Shown here piece after piece: positions 8,500 through 16,919 of a stretch of 64,000 nucleotides of DNA. Source of the DNA: Brucella pituitosa (lineage in GTDB: Bacteria; Pseudomonadota; Alphaproteobacteria; Rhizobiales; Rhizobiaceae); the NCBI RefSeq assembly GCF_003049685.1, contig NZ_PYSY02000003.1, positions 124,001 to 188,000 of the forward strand. Reading direction: 5' to 3'. The position numbers were made by a program, and so were the translations under genes. The stretch's first letter is position 1. Each line of letters starts with the position of its first letter. The notes under the pieces are model-generated. The model worked only from the letters and a program-made list of their open reading frames with translations. It searched no databases and was not told the DNA's origin.

Positions 8500-10047
8500 T
8501 TAAGCTTCGGGCGAATACCCAAAAGTCACGGCAGGGTTTTCTGCCGTTTCGACCCATATGCTCTTAGCCTGCGTGTAGGCCATCAGTGCATCCTTGCCAC
8601 TTGAGCGTCCGTAACCGCTACGCCCGAAACCACCGAATGGGGACATGACCGAAATGGTTTTATAGCCATTGATCCAGAAGGTGCCTGCCCGCACATTTGC
8701 AGCCACCCGATGTGCGCGCGCTACATTCTCTGTCCACACAGCACCAGCAAGCCCGTAAGGATTGTCATTTGCAAGGGCAATCGCTTCTGCTTCGTCATCG
8801 AAAGGCATTACGGCAACAACCGGACCGAACACTTCTTCCTTTGCGATCGCCATTCCCGGTTCAACCCGGTCGAGGATCGTCGGGGCATAATAATATCCGC
8901 CTGTTTCCTCCAGCTGTTCAGGCTTTTTGCCGCCTGCTGCAAGAACAGCACCGTCGGCAACGCCGTCACGCACCATCTGATCGATCTTTGACCATTGGCG
9001 TTCGTTGTTAATCGGACCGATATGCGAATTGTCGTCATATGGATTACCGACAACGATCCGGTTTGCCGCATCGGCATAGCGCTCTACAAACTGCTGATGG
9101 ATAGAACGATGTACCAACAAGCGTGAACCCGAAACGCAGCTCTGACCGGCACCGCTGAAGATTGCCGACTGTGCGCCGACAATTGCACGCTCGATATTGG
9201 CATCCGGAAAGACGATATTCCCGGACTTCCCACCGAGCTCAAGTATGCAGGGAACAACATTTTTGGCAGCCGTTGCTGCAATGGCAGAACCTGCCTGTGC
9301 CGAGCCAACAAAAACGACAAGACCGGTGCGCGGATGCGAAACCGCAGCCTGACCCGCAGTCGGTCCCTGCCCCGCAATAACGTTGACCAATCCGCGTGGC
9401 GCTCCGCCCTCCTCGCACATCAAGCCAAGAATGAGCGTGGAAAGAGGCGTTAGTTCGGAGGGTTTAATTACGACGCCATTGCCTGCACAGATTGCCGGTG
9501 CAATCTGCCAGCCGCCGGTGAAAAGTGGTGCGTTCCATGGCGTAATCTGTGTGACAACGCCAATTGGCTCGTGACGAGTATAATTGAGATGACTGCTCGG
9601 AACAGGAATAACATCGCCGTAAAGCTTGTCGCACCAACCGGCATAATATTCAAACATTTCGGCGACACGTACGGCCTCGCCACGAATGTCACGGATCGGA
9701 CGACCTGCGGAGCGGCTTTCAATTTCGGCAATCAAAGGCGCATGTTCGCGAATACGCCGGGCGATTTCATTCATCACACGACCGCGTGCTGACGCCGTTA
9801 GTGACATCCACTCTTTCTGAGCGCGGGCAGCACTATCCATACCGGCATTGATGATCGACTGGTCTGCGTCCTTAAACGACGCGAAGACCTTGCCGGTCGC
9901 TGGATCGGTGAGGTACTGATCGGCACCACTGCCTGCGATTATTTCCCCGTTTACGAAACTGCCTATTTCGCCTTTTGGAAAGAAGCCTTTGAAAATCTCG
10001 GAGATGCGGGCAGCCTGTGCCTGTGGGTCAATCGGTTGGGTCATCAT
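8500..10047 (-). CDS. NAD(P)-dependent aldehyde dehydrogenase
   Basis: A 515-residue aldehyde dehydrogenase that oxidises an aldehyde to its acid. ITPWNAPLF and NGVVIKPSELTP bind the cofactor, ELGGKSGNIVFP carries the general-base Glu, and GAGQSCVSGSR carries the catalytic Cys. KEEVFGPVVAVMPF and GGFGRSGYGR are the usual C-terminal motifs. The open frame begins at 10059, where its ATG overlaps the upstream stop (ATGA), but the ATG pair at 10047/10044 has the better-placed AAGAG and is preferred. It follows the NAD-dependent dehydrogenase in the same transcript. Together they could oxidise an alcohol to an acid; substrate unknown. Confidence 0.88.
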   Translation of the reverse strand: MMTQPIDPQAQAARISEIFKGFFPKGEIGSFVNGEIIAGSGADQYLTDPATGKVFASFKDADQSIINAGMDSAARAQKEWMSLTASARGRVMNEIARRIREHAPLIAEIESRSAGRPIRDIRGEAVRVAEMFEYYAGWCDKLYGDVIPVPSSHLNYTRHEPIGVVTQITPWNAPLFTGGWQIAPAICAGNGVVIKPSELTPLSTLILGLMCEEGGAPRGLVNVIAGQGPTAGQAAVSHPRTGLVVFVGSAQAGSAIAATAAKNVVPCILELGGKSGNIVFPDANIERAIVGAQSAIFSGAGQSCVSGSRLLVHRSIHQQFVERYADAANRIVVGNPYDDNSHIGPINNERQWSKIDQMVRDGVADGAVLAAGGKKPEQLEETGGYYYAPTILDRVEPGMAIAKEEVFGPVVAVMPFDDEAEAIALANDNPYGLAGAVWTENVARAHRVAANVRAGTFWINGYKTISVMSPFGGFGRSGYGRSSGKDALMAYTQAKSIWVETAENPAVTFGYSPEA

Positions 10048-10055
10048 ATTGCTCT

Positions 10056-10946
10056 TCATTTGGAGGATTCAGGCTGAAACGCACCCATGCGGGTGAAATC
10101 ATCACTGTCTTTGAGGTGATCAGCACCAGCCCAAAGCTTTGCTACAACCGATGTCAGCGGGTTTTCCGCACCGGTGCGCACGGCCATTTCCTGGGCAAGA
10201 CGAACATCCTTGCGCATCAGCCCCATCGAAAAGCCGCTGTCGAACCGGTCGTTCATTACCCAGGTCGGGAAATGGACCTCGCTTATCATAGACTTCCCTG
10301 ATGCAGCATTCAGCACGCGCAATGCGGATTCCGGGCTTATTCCGGCAGCAAGCGCCAGCTTCAGCCCCTCGCTGGTGGTCACCATATGCGCGGCCGCCAA
10401 CAGATTATTGACGAGCTTTGCGACATTACCTGCACCGCTTGGGCCGACATGCAGTGCTTTGGCGGCCATGGTTTCGATCACGGGCTGGGCGAGCGCCAGA
10501 TCGGCATCGCTGCCGCCAATCATCATGGTCAATTTGCCTGAGGCCGCACCAGCCGGTCCACCGCTGACGGGCGCATCAAGGAACCCATGTCCCATGGCAT
10601 CAAGCTTGGCCGCAAGCGCGCGGCTTACATCGGGTTCAGATGTGGAAGTGTCGATAATGATCACACGACCGCGATCGGTATTTGCCAACAGATGACTATG
10701 CGCATTGACGACGTTTTCAACATCGCGTGCCGTCGGTAGGGAGAAAACAAGAAAGTTCGACTTCTCAAACAGGAGGTCCAGCGTGTCAGACGGCGTTACA
10801 CCCGCCTTTTCCGCCAGCGCCTTACGTTCGGCAGACAAATCAAAACCCAGCGTCGCAAACCCTTTCGCCGCAAGCGTCTGCGCCATGCCCAGCCCCATAC
10901 TGCCGAGGCCCACAACGCCAATCACCGGTTTTTCTTGTAGCGACAT
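10056..10946 (-). CDS. NAD(P)-dependent beta-hydroxyacid dehydrogenase (3-hydroxyisobutyrate dehydrogenase-like)
   Basis: A 296-residue enzyme of the 3-hydroxyisobutyrate / tartronate semialdehyde / L-threonate dehydrogenase family. The Rossmann motif is GVVGLGSMGLGMAQTLAAKG near residue 10. The substrate-binding loop is DAPVSGGPAGAASGKL, and the catalytic Lys lies in GNVAKLVNNLLAA near residue 173. It acts on a 3-hydroxy acid, giving the semialdehyde that the adjacent aldehyde dehydrogenase could oxidise. Its stop overlaps the possible upstream start of that gene. Family is clear, exact substrate is not. Confidence 0.87.
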   Translation of the reverse strand: MSLQEKPVIGVVGLGSMGLGMAQTLAAKGFATLGFDLSAERKALAEKAGVTPSDTLDLLFEKSNFLVFSLPTARDVENVVNAHSHLLANTDRGRVIIIDTSTSEPDVSRALAAKLDAMGHGFLDAPVSGGPAGAASGKLTMMIGGSDADLALAQPVIETMAAKALHVGPSGAGNVAKLVNNLLAAAHMVTTSEGLKLALAAGISPESALRVLNAASGKSMISEVHFPTWVMNDRFDSGFSMGLMRKDVRLAQEMAVRTGAENPLTSVVAKLWAGADHLKDSDDFTRMGAFQPESSK

Positions 10947-11084
10947 TCCGCATCTCCATTTTTATCAAACCGGCCGGGGCCAGTCAAAATTCAATGGAGG
11001 AAAGCTCGCACCTATGGGGGGCAGCGCATAGCCGGATTGCGGACAACGCAGCGTCCCACCGCAAGCAACAGTCGAATGGATATC

Positions 11085-11990
11085 TTACCTGAAGGCCGCC
11101 ATGCTGCCAGCGAGGAAACCGCTGAGGCGTTCAACCGAAAGCGGCAGGCGGCGGCGTGCGCGCACCATCAAATGCGCACTCGCTTCAGCTAATGGCGGGT
11201 CCGACAGTTCGCGTATTCCGACCGCGCCACGCGCAAGCTCGGTGGATACTGCAAAGCGAGGCAGAAAAGATATGCCAAGGCCGGCAATCACAAACCGTCG
11301 CAGAACATCGATTGATGTCGTTTCCACCAAGGGGGCAATAGCAAAACCGCGATCAGCGGCAACACGCGTGACCAATTGCGTGATGCCATGCCCCGGGCGC
11401 AAAAGCGCATTGGGCAAGCCTGCACAGTCAGCAAGATGCAATCGGTCTTTTTTCAGCAACGGGTGCTCAGGCGGCGTCACTACACACAGCGGCTGTCGTG
11501 AAATAGCCAGCGAACGAACCCGCGTATCCAGCAGCGGATTGTAAGCAATACCAATATCCGCATCGCCATTGGCAATACCATCAAGAACGCTTTCGGTGCT
11601 GCCAAGTTGCAGATCATACTGAACGTCCGGGTAAACTTTTACAAAAGAGCCAAGTCCATACTCAAGCACATCGGCCAGAAACCCCTCTCCGCACAGGATG
11701 CGGACACGCCGCTGTTGCACACCTTTGAGGAGGCCTAATTGCTCCGTCAAAAGGCTGCTTTCTTCAAGGACACGCCTGCTATGCTCAAGAACCAGCTCAC
11801 CCGCTTCGGTCAAAGCCATGCCACGCGCGTTGCGTTCAAACAACGGCAAGCCTATATTGCGTTCTGTATCCGCAATCTGGCGGCTCACCACCGAAGGCGC
11901 GACGTTCATGTGTTCGGCAGCACCCCGGATCGAACCGATCCGGACCACCGCTATGAACATACGTAATTCTTTAGCGTCGAGCGTTTCCAT
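11085..11990 (-). CDS. LysR-family transcriptional regulator
   Basis: A LysR-type regulator of about 301 residues. The winged helix-turn-helix is at the N-terminus (FIAVVRIGSIRGAAEHMN followed by VAPSVVSRQIADTER), and the substrate-binding domain follows (RVRILCGEGFLADVL, GNGDADIGIAYNP-like region, GLGISFLPRF). The frame extends to a GTG at 12014, but the ATG at 11990 gives the usual LysR spacing to the helix-turn-helix. It lies on the same strand between the M20 hydrolase and the dehydrogenases, so it may belong to the same transcript and control it. Ligand unknown. Confidence 0.85.
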   Translation of the reverse strand: METLDAKELRMFIAVVRIGSIRGAAEHMNVAPSVVSRQIADTERNIGLPLFERNARGMALTEAGELVLEHSRRVLEESSLLTEQLGLLKGVQQRRVRILCGEGFLADVLEYGLGSFVKVYPDVQYDLQLGSTESVLDGIANGDADIGIAYNPLLDTRVRSLAISRQPLCVVTPPEHPLLKKDRLHLADCAGLPNALLRPGHGITQLVTRVAADRGFAIAPLVETTSIDVLRRFVIAGLGISFLPRFAVSTELARGAVGIRELSDPPLAEASAHLMVRARRRLPLSVERLSGFLAGSMAAFR

Positions 11991-12053
11991 ACCGGTATGT
12001 TGCTCAGCAGCCACCGTTGGTCAACACGCATCCCGGATATCGCAACACGATCA

Positions 12054-13214
12054 TTACTCCGGAGACAGTTCAGTCGCGACGAGCTTGATCCAGAAATTGG
12101 CACCTATTGGCAAAAGCGCATCGTTGAAATCATAATAAGGCGAATGCAGGCCCGGATTATTTCCATCACGGCGGCTGCCAAGCCAGAAATAGCAGCCCGG
12201 GCTTTCCTGGAGCATGAACGCGAAATCTTCCGCAGCCATGCTTGGTGCCACATCAAGCACCTTAAGACCAAGATCAGGCGAAGCAGCCAGTTCACGTATC
12301 TTGCGGGCATTCTCCGCTGTATTGATTGTCGATGGATAGCGTTCTTCGTATATGACACGCGCCGTACAGCCAAAACCTTCTGCAATCGACGCTGCCAGCG
12401 TTTGCATACGACGAGAGATCGTGGCTCCGACTTCAGTTGAGAACCAGCGTGTCGTGCCACGGATCGTCATGCTCTCAGGAATGACATTCCAGGCGTCGCC
12501 ACCATGTATCTGCGTCACGGAAACAACGGCGGATTCAAGCGGTGATACGTTACGGCTGGCGATGGTCTGCAGAGCAGTGACGATCTGAGCTGCTGCAACC
12601 ACAGGGTCAGCACCTTCATGTGGCATGGCTCCATGAGCACCCTTGCCTGTGACTTCGATCTCAAATGTGCCAAACGCCGCCATCATGGCATCGTCACGCG
12701 CTACACATGTGCCCACATCAAGCGCTGGCCAATTGTGCAGGCCATAGATCGCGTCAACAGGAAAATCTGTGAACAGACCCTCACGAACCATTTCACGGCC
12801 GCCGCCCTCGTTTTCTTCTGCTGGCTGAAAGATGAAATGCACTGTGCCATCAAATTCGAGCTGACTGATTGCTTTCGCGGCGGCAAGAGCCATTGTTACA
12901 TGCCCGTCGTGCCCACAGGCGTGCATCTTTCCTGTCGTCTGCGAGGCGTAGGTTACGCCGCTTTTCTCGACAATCGGCAATGCATCCATATCAGCACGGA
13001 TACCAATGGAGCGCTTGGATGTACCACGCGTCAAACTACCAATGACACCCGTTCGGGCAAAGCCCGTCCTGACGGCAAAGCCCCATTGCACGAGCTTGTC
13101 AGCAATGAACCCGGCTGTACGATTTTCCTCAAAACCCAATTCAGGATGGCGGTGTAAATCATGCCGCCATGCAAGCGCTTCCGCGATATCAGCTTCTGAC
13201 GGAAAAACAGCCAT
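12054..13214 (-). CDS. M20-family metallo-amidohydrolase (hippurate hydrolase-like)
   Basis: A dinuclear metal amidohydrolase of 386 residues that cleaves N-acyl amino acids or similar amides. HRHPELGFEE, IRADMDALPI, HACGHDGH (metal ligands) and QPAEENEGGGREMV (catalytic Glu and ligand) are all present, and AAEDFAFMLQ supplies the late Glu/Asp region. The ATG at 13214 has AGGGAA 7 nt upstream; an ATG at 13238 lacks a ribosome site and falls beside a palindrome, so 13214 is preferred. The neighbouring DUF3100 membrane protein and small membrane protein probably bring in the amide substrate. Product release could feed the dehydrogenase pair downstream. Confidence 0.88.
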   Translation of the reverse strand: MAVFPSEADIAEALAWRHDLHRHPELGFEENRTAGFIADKLVQWGFAVRTGFARTGVIGSLTRGTSKRSIGIRADMDALPIVEKSGVTYASQTTGKMHACGHDGHVTMALAAAKAISQLEFDGTVHFIFQPAEENEGGGREMVREGLFTDFPVDAIYGLHNWPALDVGTCVARDDAMMAAFGTFEIEVTGKGAHGAMPHEGADPVVAAAQIVTALQTIASRNVSPLESAVVSVTQIHGGDAWNVIPESMTIRGTTRWFSTEVGATISRRMQTLAASIAEGFGCTARVIYEERYPSTINTAENARKIRELAASPDLGLKVLDVAPSMAAEDFAFMLQESPGCYFWLGSRRDGNNPGLHSPYYDFNDALLPIGANFWIKLVATELSPE

Positions 13215-13242
13215 ATGAATATTCCCTATGTGAGACATCTAA

Positions 13243-13270
13243 CCGGGGCAGGTTCATGAACCTGCCCCGG
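13243..13270 (-). promoter_or_regulatory. Perfect 28-nt palindrome between permease and hydrolase genes
   Basis: Arms CCGGGGCAGGTT (13243-13254) and AACCTGCCCCGG (13259-13270) flank a CATG loop. It begins 7 nt beyond the stop of the small membrane protein gene and ends before the hydrolase start. There is no U-run in the direction of transcription, so an mRNA-stabilising or attenuating hairpin is more likely than a full terminator. Confidence 0.7.
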
Positions 13271-13277
13271 AAACCTT

Positions 13278-13793
13278 TTATCCCGTTATACGCAATGTCA
13301 GATCCGCGACAATAACTGAGCCAAGATAAGTACCGATCATCACGCAGATGGCAACGATAACGATCTTCCAGCCCGAGCGGCGGGCGATCTCAAACTCGTT
13401 GCGGGTCAGTGCCAGACCGCCATAGGCAAGCGCAGGTGTCGCGAGTGCCAGGAAGTTCAGGTCAGCGACTTTGGCCACCACGTAATCAGCGCCCGGTACA
13501 CCCGGAATGGTGATGATGATGGCAATCAGCGAAACCCATGCAACACTTGGCAGATAAAATGGCATGAAGCGGGCCAGCATCAAACCAAAGATGGACGCTG
13601 CATAAAGAATCGCCATGCCAGGCAGAGCCTGTACCGGTGTAACACCGGTGCCAATCCAGTTGGCAACCAACCCGAGAAAACAGGCGATTATCAGCAGCAG
13701 TGCATTTTCGACGATATCAATCTTACGCTCATCGGTCGTCTCAACGGACAGGGTCAGAGTGTCGATTTTGTTTTTCATAGAATCGGAAGTCAT
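13278..13793 (-). CDS. Small integral membrane protein, partner of DUF3100 protein
   Basis: A 171-residue hydrophobic protein with about five predicted membrane segments (around residues 29-45, 53-72, 75-95, 105-125 and 145-165) and a soluble, charged N-terminal 28 residues. I do not recognise a named domain. It follows the DUF3100 gene by 12 nt and precedes the M20 hydrolase, an arrangement that suggests the two membrane proteins work together, probably as a transporter for the hydrolase substrate. The start ATG at 13793 is preceded by GGGGACGAG. Function is inferred from context only. Confidence 0.75.
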   Translation of the reverse strand: MTSDSMKNKIDTLTLSVETTDERKIDIVENALLLIIACFLGLVANWIGTGVTPVQALPGMAILYAASIFGLMLARFMPFYLPSVAWVSLIAIIITIPGVPGADYVVAKVADLNFLALATPALAYGGLALTRNEFEIARRSGWKIVIVAICVMIGTYLGSVIVADLTLRITG

Positions 13794-13805
13794 ATTCTCG
13801 TCCCC

Positions 13806-14624
13806 TTATGCAGCATCGCGATATTCTTCAGGACGGCACTTCTTATAGAGCCATTCCGTCAAAGGCAGCGCCACGAACAAGCCGACATAGAGGCCCGTCG
13901 CATAAGTGAGAATATTGCTGGCTGCAGCCAAAGCCAGGATCAGATCCTTCTGTTCCGGAATTACACTGACCAATCCGCCAGTACAGGCGGCGAGCATGCT
14001 GCCTGAACCCACGCCGCATGACATGGCAAGCGCGCGGAAATCAAACAGTCCGAAACTGTGAACGATCGGCGGCAACAGCGCGAAAACGAATGTACCAATC
14101 AAAGTGCCGGTCGCATAAACGCCCATCACACCGGCACCTTCGGGACTATCAAGTCCATATTTATCGGCAATCAAAGCCAGATTTGGTTCACGATCGATAG
14201 AGTAGGTTGCGCCGACGGTTTCACGTCCCATACGCAGCACAAACACCGCTATCGGGAACGCCAACGCGATGGTGCCCAAATTACCAATTTCCTGCAATAC
14301 CAGAGCAGGACCGGCAGCAATGATGTTTTCAATCTGCGGGCCAACCGTTGTGCCAAACTTGGCAATAAACGGCATAATGGCAATGGTGATCATTGTGCCG
14401 GAAAGCTTAACCGAATCCGATTTCAGGACTTTGCCGGTTACCTTAAGAATATTGGGATTAAAGACGACACCTAAAGCAAATGCGTAAAGCATAGGCAAAA
14501 AGATGACAGCACCAATACCGATGGATAATTTTTGGATGCCTATCAGTTCTGAAATAGAAATGATCAGCAGCACAAATGCATGCAACCAGATATGTCGCAA
14601 AGCAAATACGTTATTCCCCTTCAC
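13806..14624 (-). CDS. DUF3100-family multi-spanning membrane protein
   Basis: A 272-residue integral membrane protein matching, from memory, the DUF3100 family, often found next to M20 peptidases. It has about seven to eight hydrophobic segments. Polar conserved-looking stretches include KSDSVKLSGTMI, ATGTLIGTFVF and CGVGSGSMLAACTGGL, the last a Gly/Ser-rich loop typical of transporters. The start is GTG at 14624 with AAGGAGAG 7 nt upstream. It is the first gene of a minus-strand series continuing through the small membrane protein and the M20 hydrolase. It probably transports an amide or acid; no substrate is known to me. Confidence 0.78.
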   Translation of the reverse strand: MKGNNVFALRHIWLHAFVLLIISISELIGIQKLSIGIGAVIFLPMLYAFALGVVFNPNILKVTGKVLKSDSVKLSGTMITIAIMPFIAKFGTTVGPQIENIIAAGPALVLQEIGNLGTIALAFPIAVFVLRMGRETVGATYSIDREPNLALIADKYGLDSPEGAGVMGVYATGTLIGTFVFALLPPIVHSFGLFDFRALAMSCGVGSGSMLAACTGGLVSVIPEQKDLILALAAASNILTYATGLYVGLFVALPLTEWLYKKCRPEEYRDAA

Positions 14625-14900
14625 GCGGCTCTCCTTGTGGTTTCTTCATACGCGCTTTCGGGCAAGTATGATCAGTTTGCGCTCCAGCACCAGCCATCCC
14701 CGGAGGAACGCAGCGTTGCTTAGATGACAACGCTATGAAAGGTCAATGCGAAGCTGATCTCCGCAATGACATCATTAGCAATTCAGCCCGGATCTGAGAC
14801 TACCGCTGGTTTGAAACCGAAATTCCGTCACACGCCGGCTTTACCATCACCCGCCATCCAAACCTTGGATGCCTTTTGCTGAACATCTGGTCGCTGCGTA

Positions 14901-15830
14901 TCAAATCCCTTGCTCTGAAATAAGCTTCCGTTTTGCGCATAGGAATTCCCAGAAGCTTTCAGCGTGCTTTTGAAGCGGAGTATCGTGACGGTAGATGCGG
15001 ATTTCAACGGTGAGATCCCAATAGGAATCCGTGGAAGCACGCGCCAGTTCTCCTTGTTGCACCTCATCATAAATAAGACTTTCGGGCAGCCACGCCATTC
15101 CCCAACCCGCCAGCGCCATTGCCTTCAGCCCGATGGAGATCGTGTTCTCATGCATCACCTGTCGTTTGAAATCGGGTCCAACGAAAAATTTTTGAGAAAG
15201 AGCCGCCCCGAAAAATGAAAAATCGCCGTAACTCAGATAAGGCAATGCCTCCCCGTTGGCGATTGCATGATCCAGCACTGGACCAATTTCTGAAGGGCGT
15301 GAAACAGGTATCAATCTGTCAGTACCCAACACGATTGATGGAAATTGCTGAGGATCAATGAGTATCGGCACAGACGGATGCGCATAGGTGAGAAAGAAGT
15401 CAACCTCACCTTCGGTGAGTGTGGCGATGTTATCTTCGAACCCTCCCCGATCCGGACTGAGCCGCGAGCGTATAGTGCCAATTTCCTCGTCGATCTGCTT
15501 GAGCCATTGCGGGAAGAAAGTAACCGTCAGTGTGTGTAGAGCCGAAAAGGTGATGACCGGGTTTTTGACTTCGCGATTTGGCTGGAACGCCTTGCGGGTG
15601 TTGTAAAACTGTCGAACCGTATCCTGCGCAATGGACAGAAAAGTCCTGCCTTCTTTCGTAAGTTCTGCGGGAAAAACCGCCCGATTGACAAGCGTCACCC
15701 CCAACCAGAGCTCAAGCTGCTTGATCCGCCGCGAGAATGCAGATTGCGTAACATGGCGTGTATCAGCGGCGCGCGAAAAGCTCGACGTATTTGCAAGCGC
15801 GATAAAGTCTTCAAGCCATTTCAGTTCCAT
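14901..15830 (-). CDS. LysR-family transcriptional regulator
   Basis: A regulator of about 309 residues that diverges from the D-amino-acid aminotransferase gene. The N-terminal helix-turn-helix is ANTSSFSRAADTRHVTQS with AFSRRIKQLE, and the effector domain follows (NPVITFSALHTLTVTFFPQW, GWGMAWLPESL). The frame opens at 15848, but the ATG at 15830 (MELKWLEDF) gives the normal LysR N-terminus. The 190-nt gap to the aminotransferase holds a LysR-box-like palindrome (15917-15933). It most likely controls the aminotransferase/ABC/peptidase operon, possibly with an amino acid or keto acid as effector. Confidence 0.86.
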   Translation of the reverse strand: MELKWLEDFIALANTSSFSRAADTRHVTQSAFSRRIKQLELWLGVTLVNRAVFPAELTKEGRTFLSIAQDTVRQFYNTRKAFQPNREVKNPVITFSALHTLTVTFFPQWLKQIDEEIGTIRSRLSPDRGGFEDNIATLTEGEVDFFLTYAHPSVPILIDPQQFPSIVLGTDRLIPVSRPSEIGPVLDHAIANGEALPYLSYGDFSFFGAALSQKFFVGPDFKRQVMHENTISIGLKAMALAGWGMAWLPESLIYDEVQQGELARASTDSYWDLTVEIRIYRHDTPLQKHAESFWEFLCAKRKLISEQGI

Positions 15831-15916
15831 TTTCGACCTGCCCCGCACTTTAAATTTCGGCTTTACAGCATCATTACAGAGGAATCTCTGAGCACGATAT
15901 CGCCATCAAAACCTGT

Positions 15917-15933
15917 TATGCATTTTTTGCATA
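15917..15933. promoter_or_regulatory. LysR-box-like palindrome
   Basis: TATGCA (15917-15922) and TGCATA (15928-15933) form a 17-bp palindrome around five T residues, matching the T-N11-A layout of LysR-type binding sites. It lies between the divergent LysR and aminotransferase genes, about 87 nt from each start. Confidence 0.6.
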
Positions 15934-16019
15934 GTGATTGCAAAACATAGCATTGGCCTGCCAAATTCTTTTTACTTACCGTCCCCCTCAACAAAAAATG
16001 AAATGTCCGAGGGCGTGTT

Positions 16020-16889
16020 TTGGCTAGGGTAATTTATTTGAATGGAGCCTTCGTAGAAGAGAGCGAAGCGAAAGTTTCGGTTTTTGATCGCGGCTTTCTT
16101 TTTGGTGACGGCATTTATGAAGTCAGTGCGGTTCTCGACGGACGTCTAGTCGACAATGATCTGCATCTCGCACGCCTTGAACGTTCGGTGAAGGAGATAG
16201 GTATTCCGCTCCCTGCATCACTCGGTGACATTCGCGAGGCTCAAACAGAACTAATTCGCCGTAATGCTTTGCATGAAGGCGTCGTCTATATGCAGGTTAC
16301 ACGCGGCGAAGCCGAGCGCGACTTCGTTTACGCCGACAACATGAAGCCGAACTTCGTCATGCTGACACAGGCAAAAAATCTCGCGAATTCTCCTGCTGTG
16401 CTTCACGGCGTACGCGTCGATGTTGCCCCTGACACACGCTGGGCGCGCCGCGACATCAAAACCGTAATGCTTTTGGCGCAGGTGCTGGCCAAGAAGCAAG
16501 CCAAGACCAAGGGCTACCACGAGGTCTGGTTGATTGAGGATGGTTTCGTCACTGAAGGCGGCTCGTCAACTGCTTTCATTATCACCAACGAGAATGTGCT
16601 GATTACCCGCCCGAACTCGCATGCAATTTTACCGGGCTGCACTCGCCGGGCGGTTTTGCAAATTGCCAAAGAGCAGCACCTCAGCATCGAAGAACGTCTT
16701 TTCACAGTTGATGAGGCGAAGGGTGCAAAGGAAGCATTTCTGACCAGCGCTTCCAGCTTTGTAACGCCGATCATTGGCATCGAAGATCATACAATCGGAG
16801 ACGGCAAGCCGGGGCCGATCACACGTCGTCTGCAGCAAGTCTATCTGGACCTCGCACGCACCGGGAGTGAGCCAGTTTTTCAACAGTAA
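16020..16889 (+). CDS. D-amino-acid aminotransferase, fold-type IV
   Basis: A 289-residue PLP enzyme of the class IV aminotransferases, closest in pattern to D-alanine aminotransferase. FDRGFLFGDGIYEV near residue 22 is the family N-terminal motif, RRDIKTVMLLAQVLAKKQA contains the PLP-binding Lys (about 147), and EDGFVTEGGSSTAFII carries the cofactor-binding Glu and Ser/Thr. It would move the amino group between D-amino acids and 2-oxo acids. The start is a TTG at 16020 with GAGGG 6 nt upstream; the nearby ATGs are out of frame. It leads an operon with an amino-acid importer and a DmpA-type peptidase, which suggests use of D-amino acid or unusual peptides. Branched-chain aminotransferase is a less likely alternative. 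Confidence 0.85.
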   Translation: MARVIYLNGAFVEESEAKVSVFDRGFLFGDGIYEVSAVLDGRLVDNDLHLARLERSVKEIGIPLPASLGDIREAQTELIRRNALHEGVVYMQVTRGEAERDFVYADNMKPNFVMLTQAKNLANSPAVLHGVRVDVAPDTRWARRDIKTVMLLAQVLAKKQAKTKGYHEVWLIEDGFVTEGGSSTAFIITNENVLITRPNSHAILPGCTRRAVLQIAKEQHLSIEERLFTVDEAKGAKEAFLTSASSFVTPIIGIEDHTIGDGKPGPITRRLQQVYLDLARTGSEPVFQQ

Positions 16890-16919
16890 CCTTCAAACAA
16901 AGGATAAAAAGAGGGAAAC

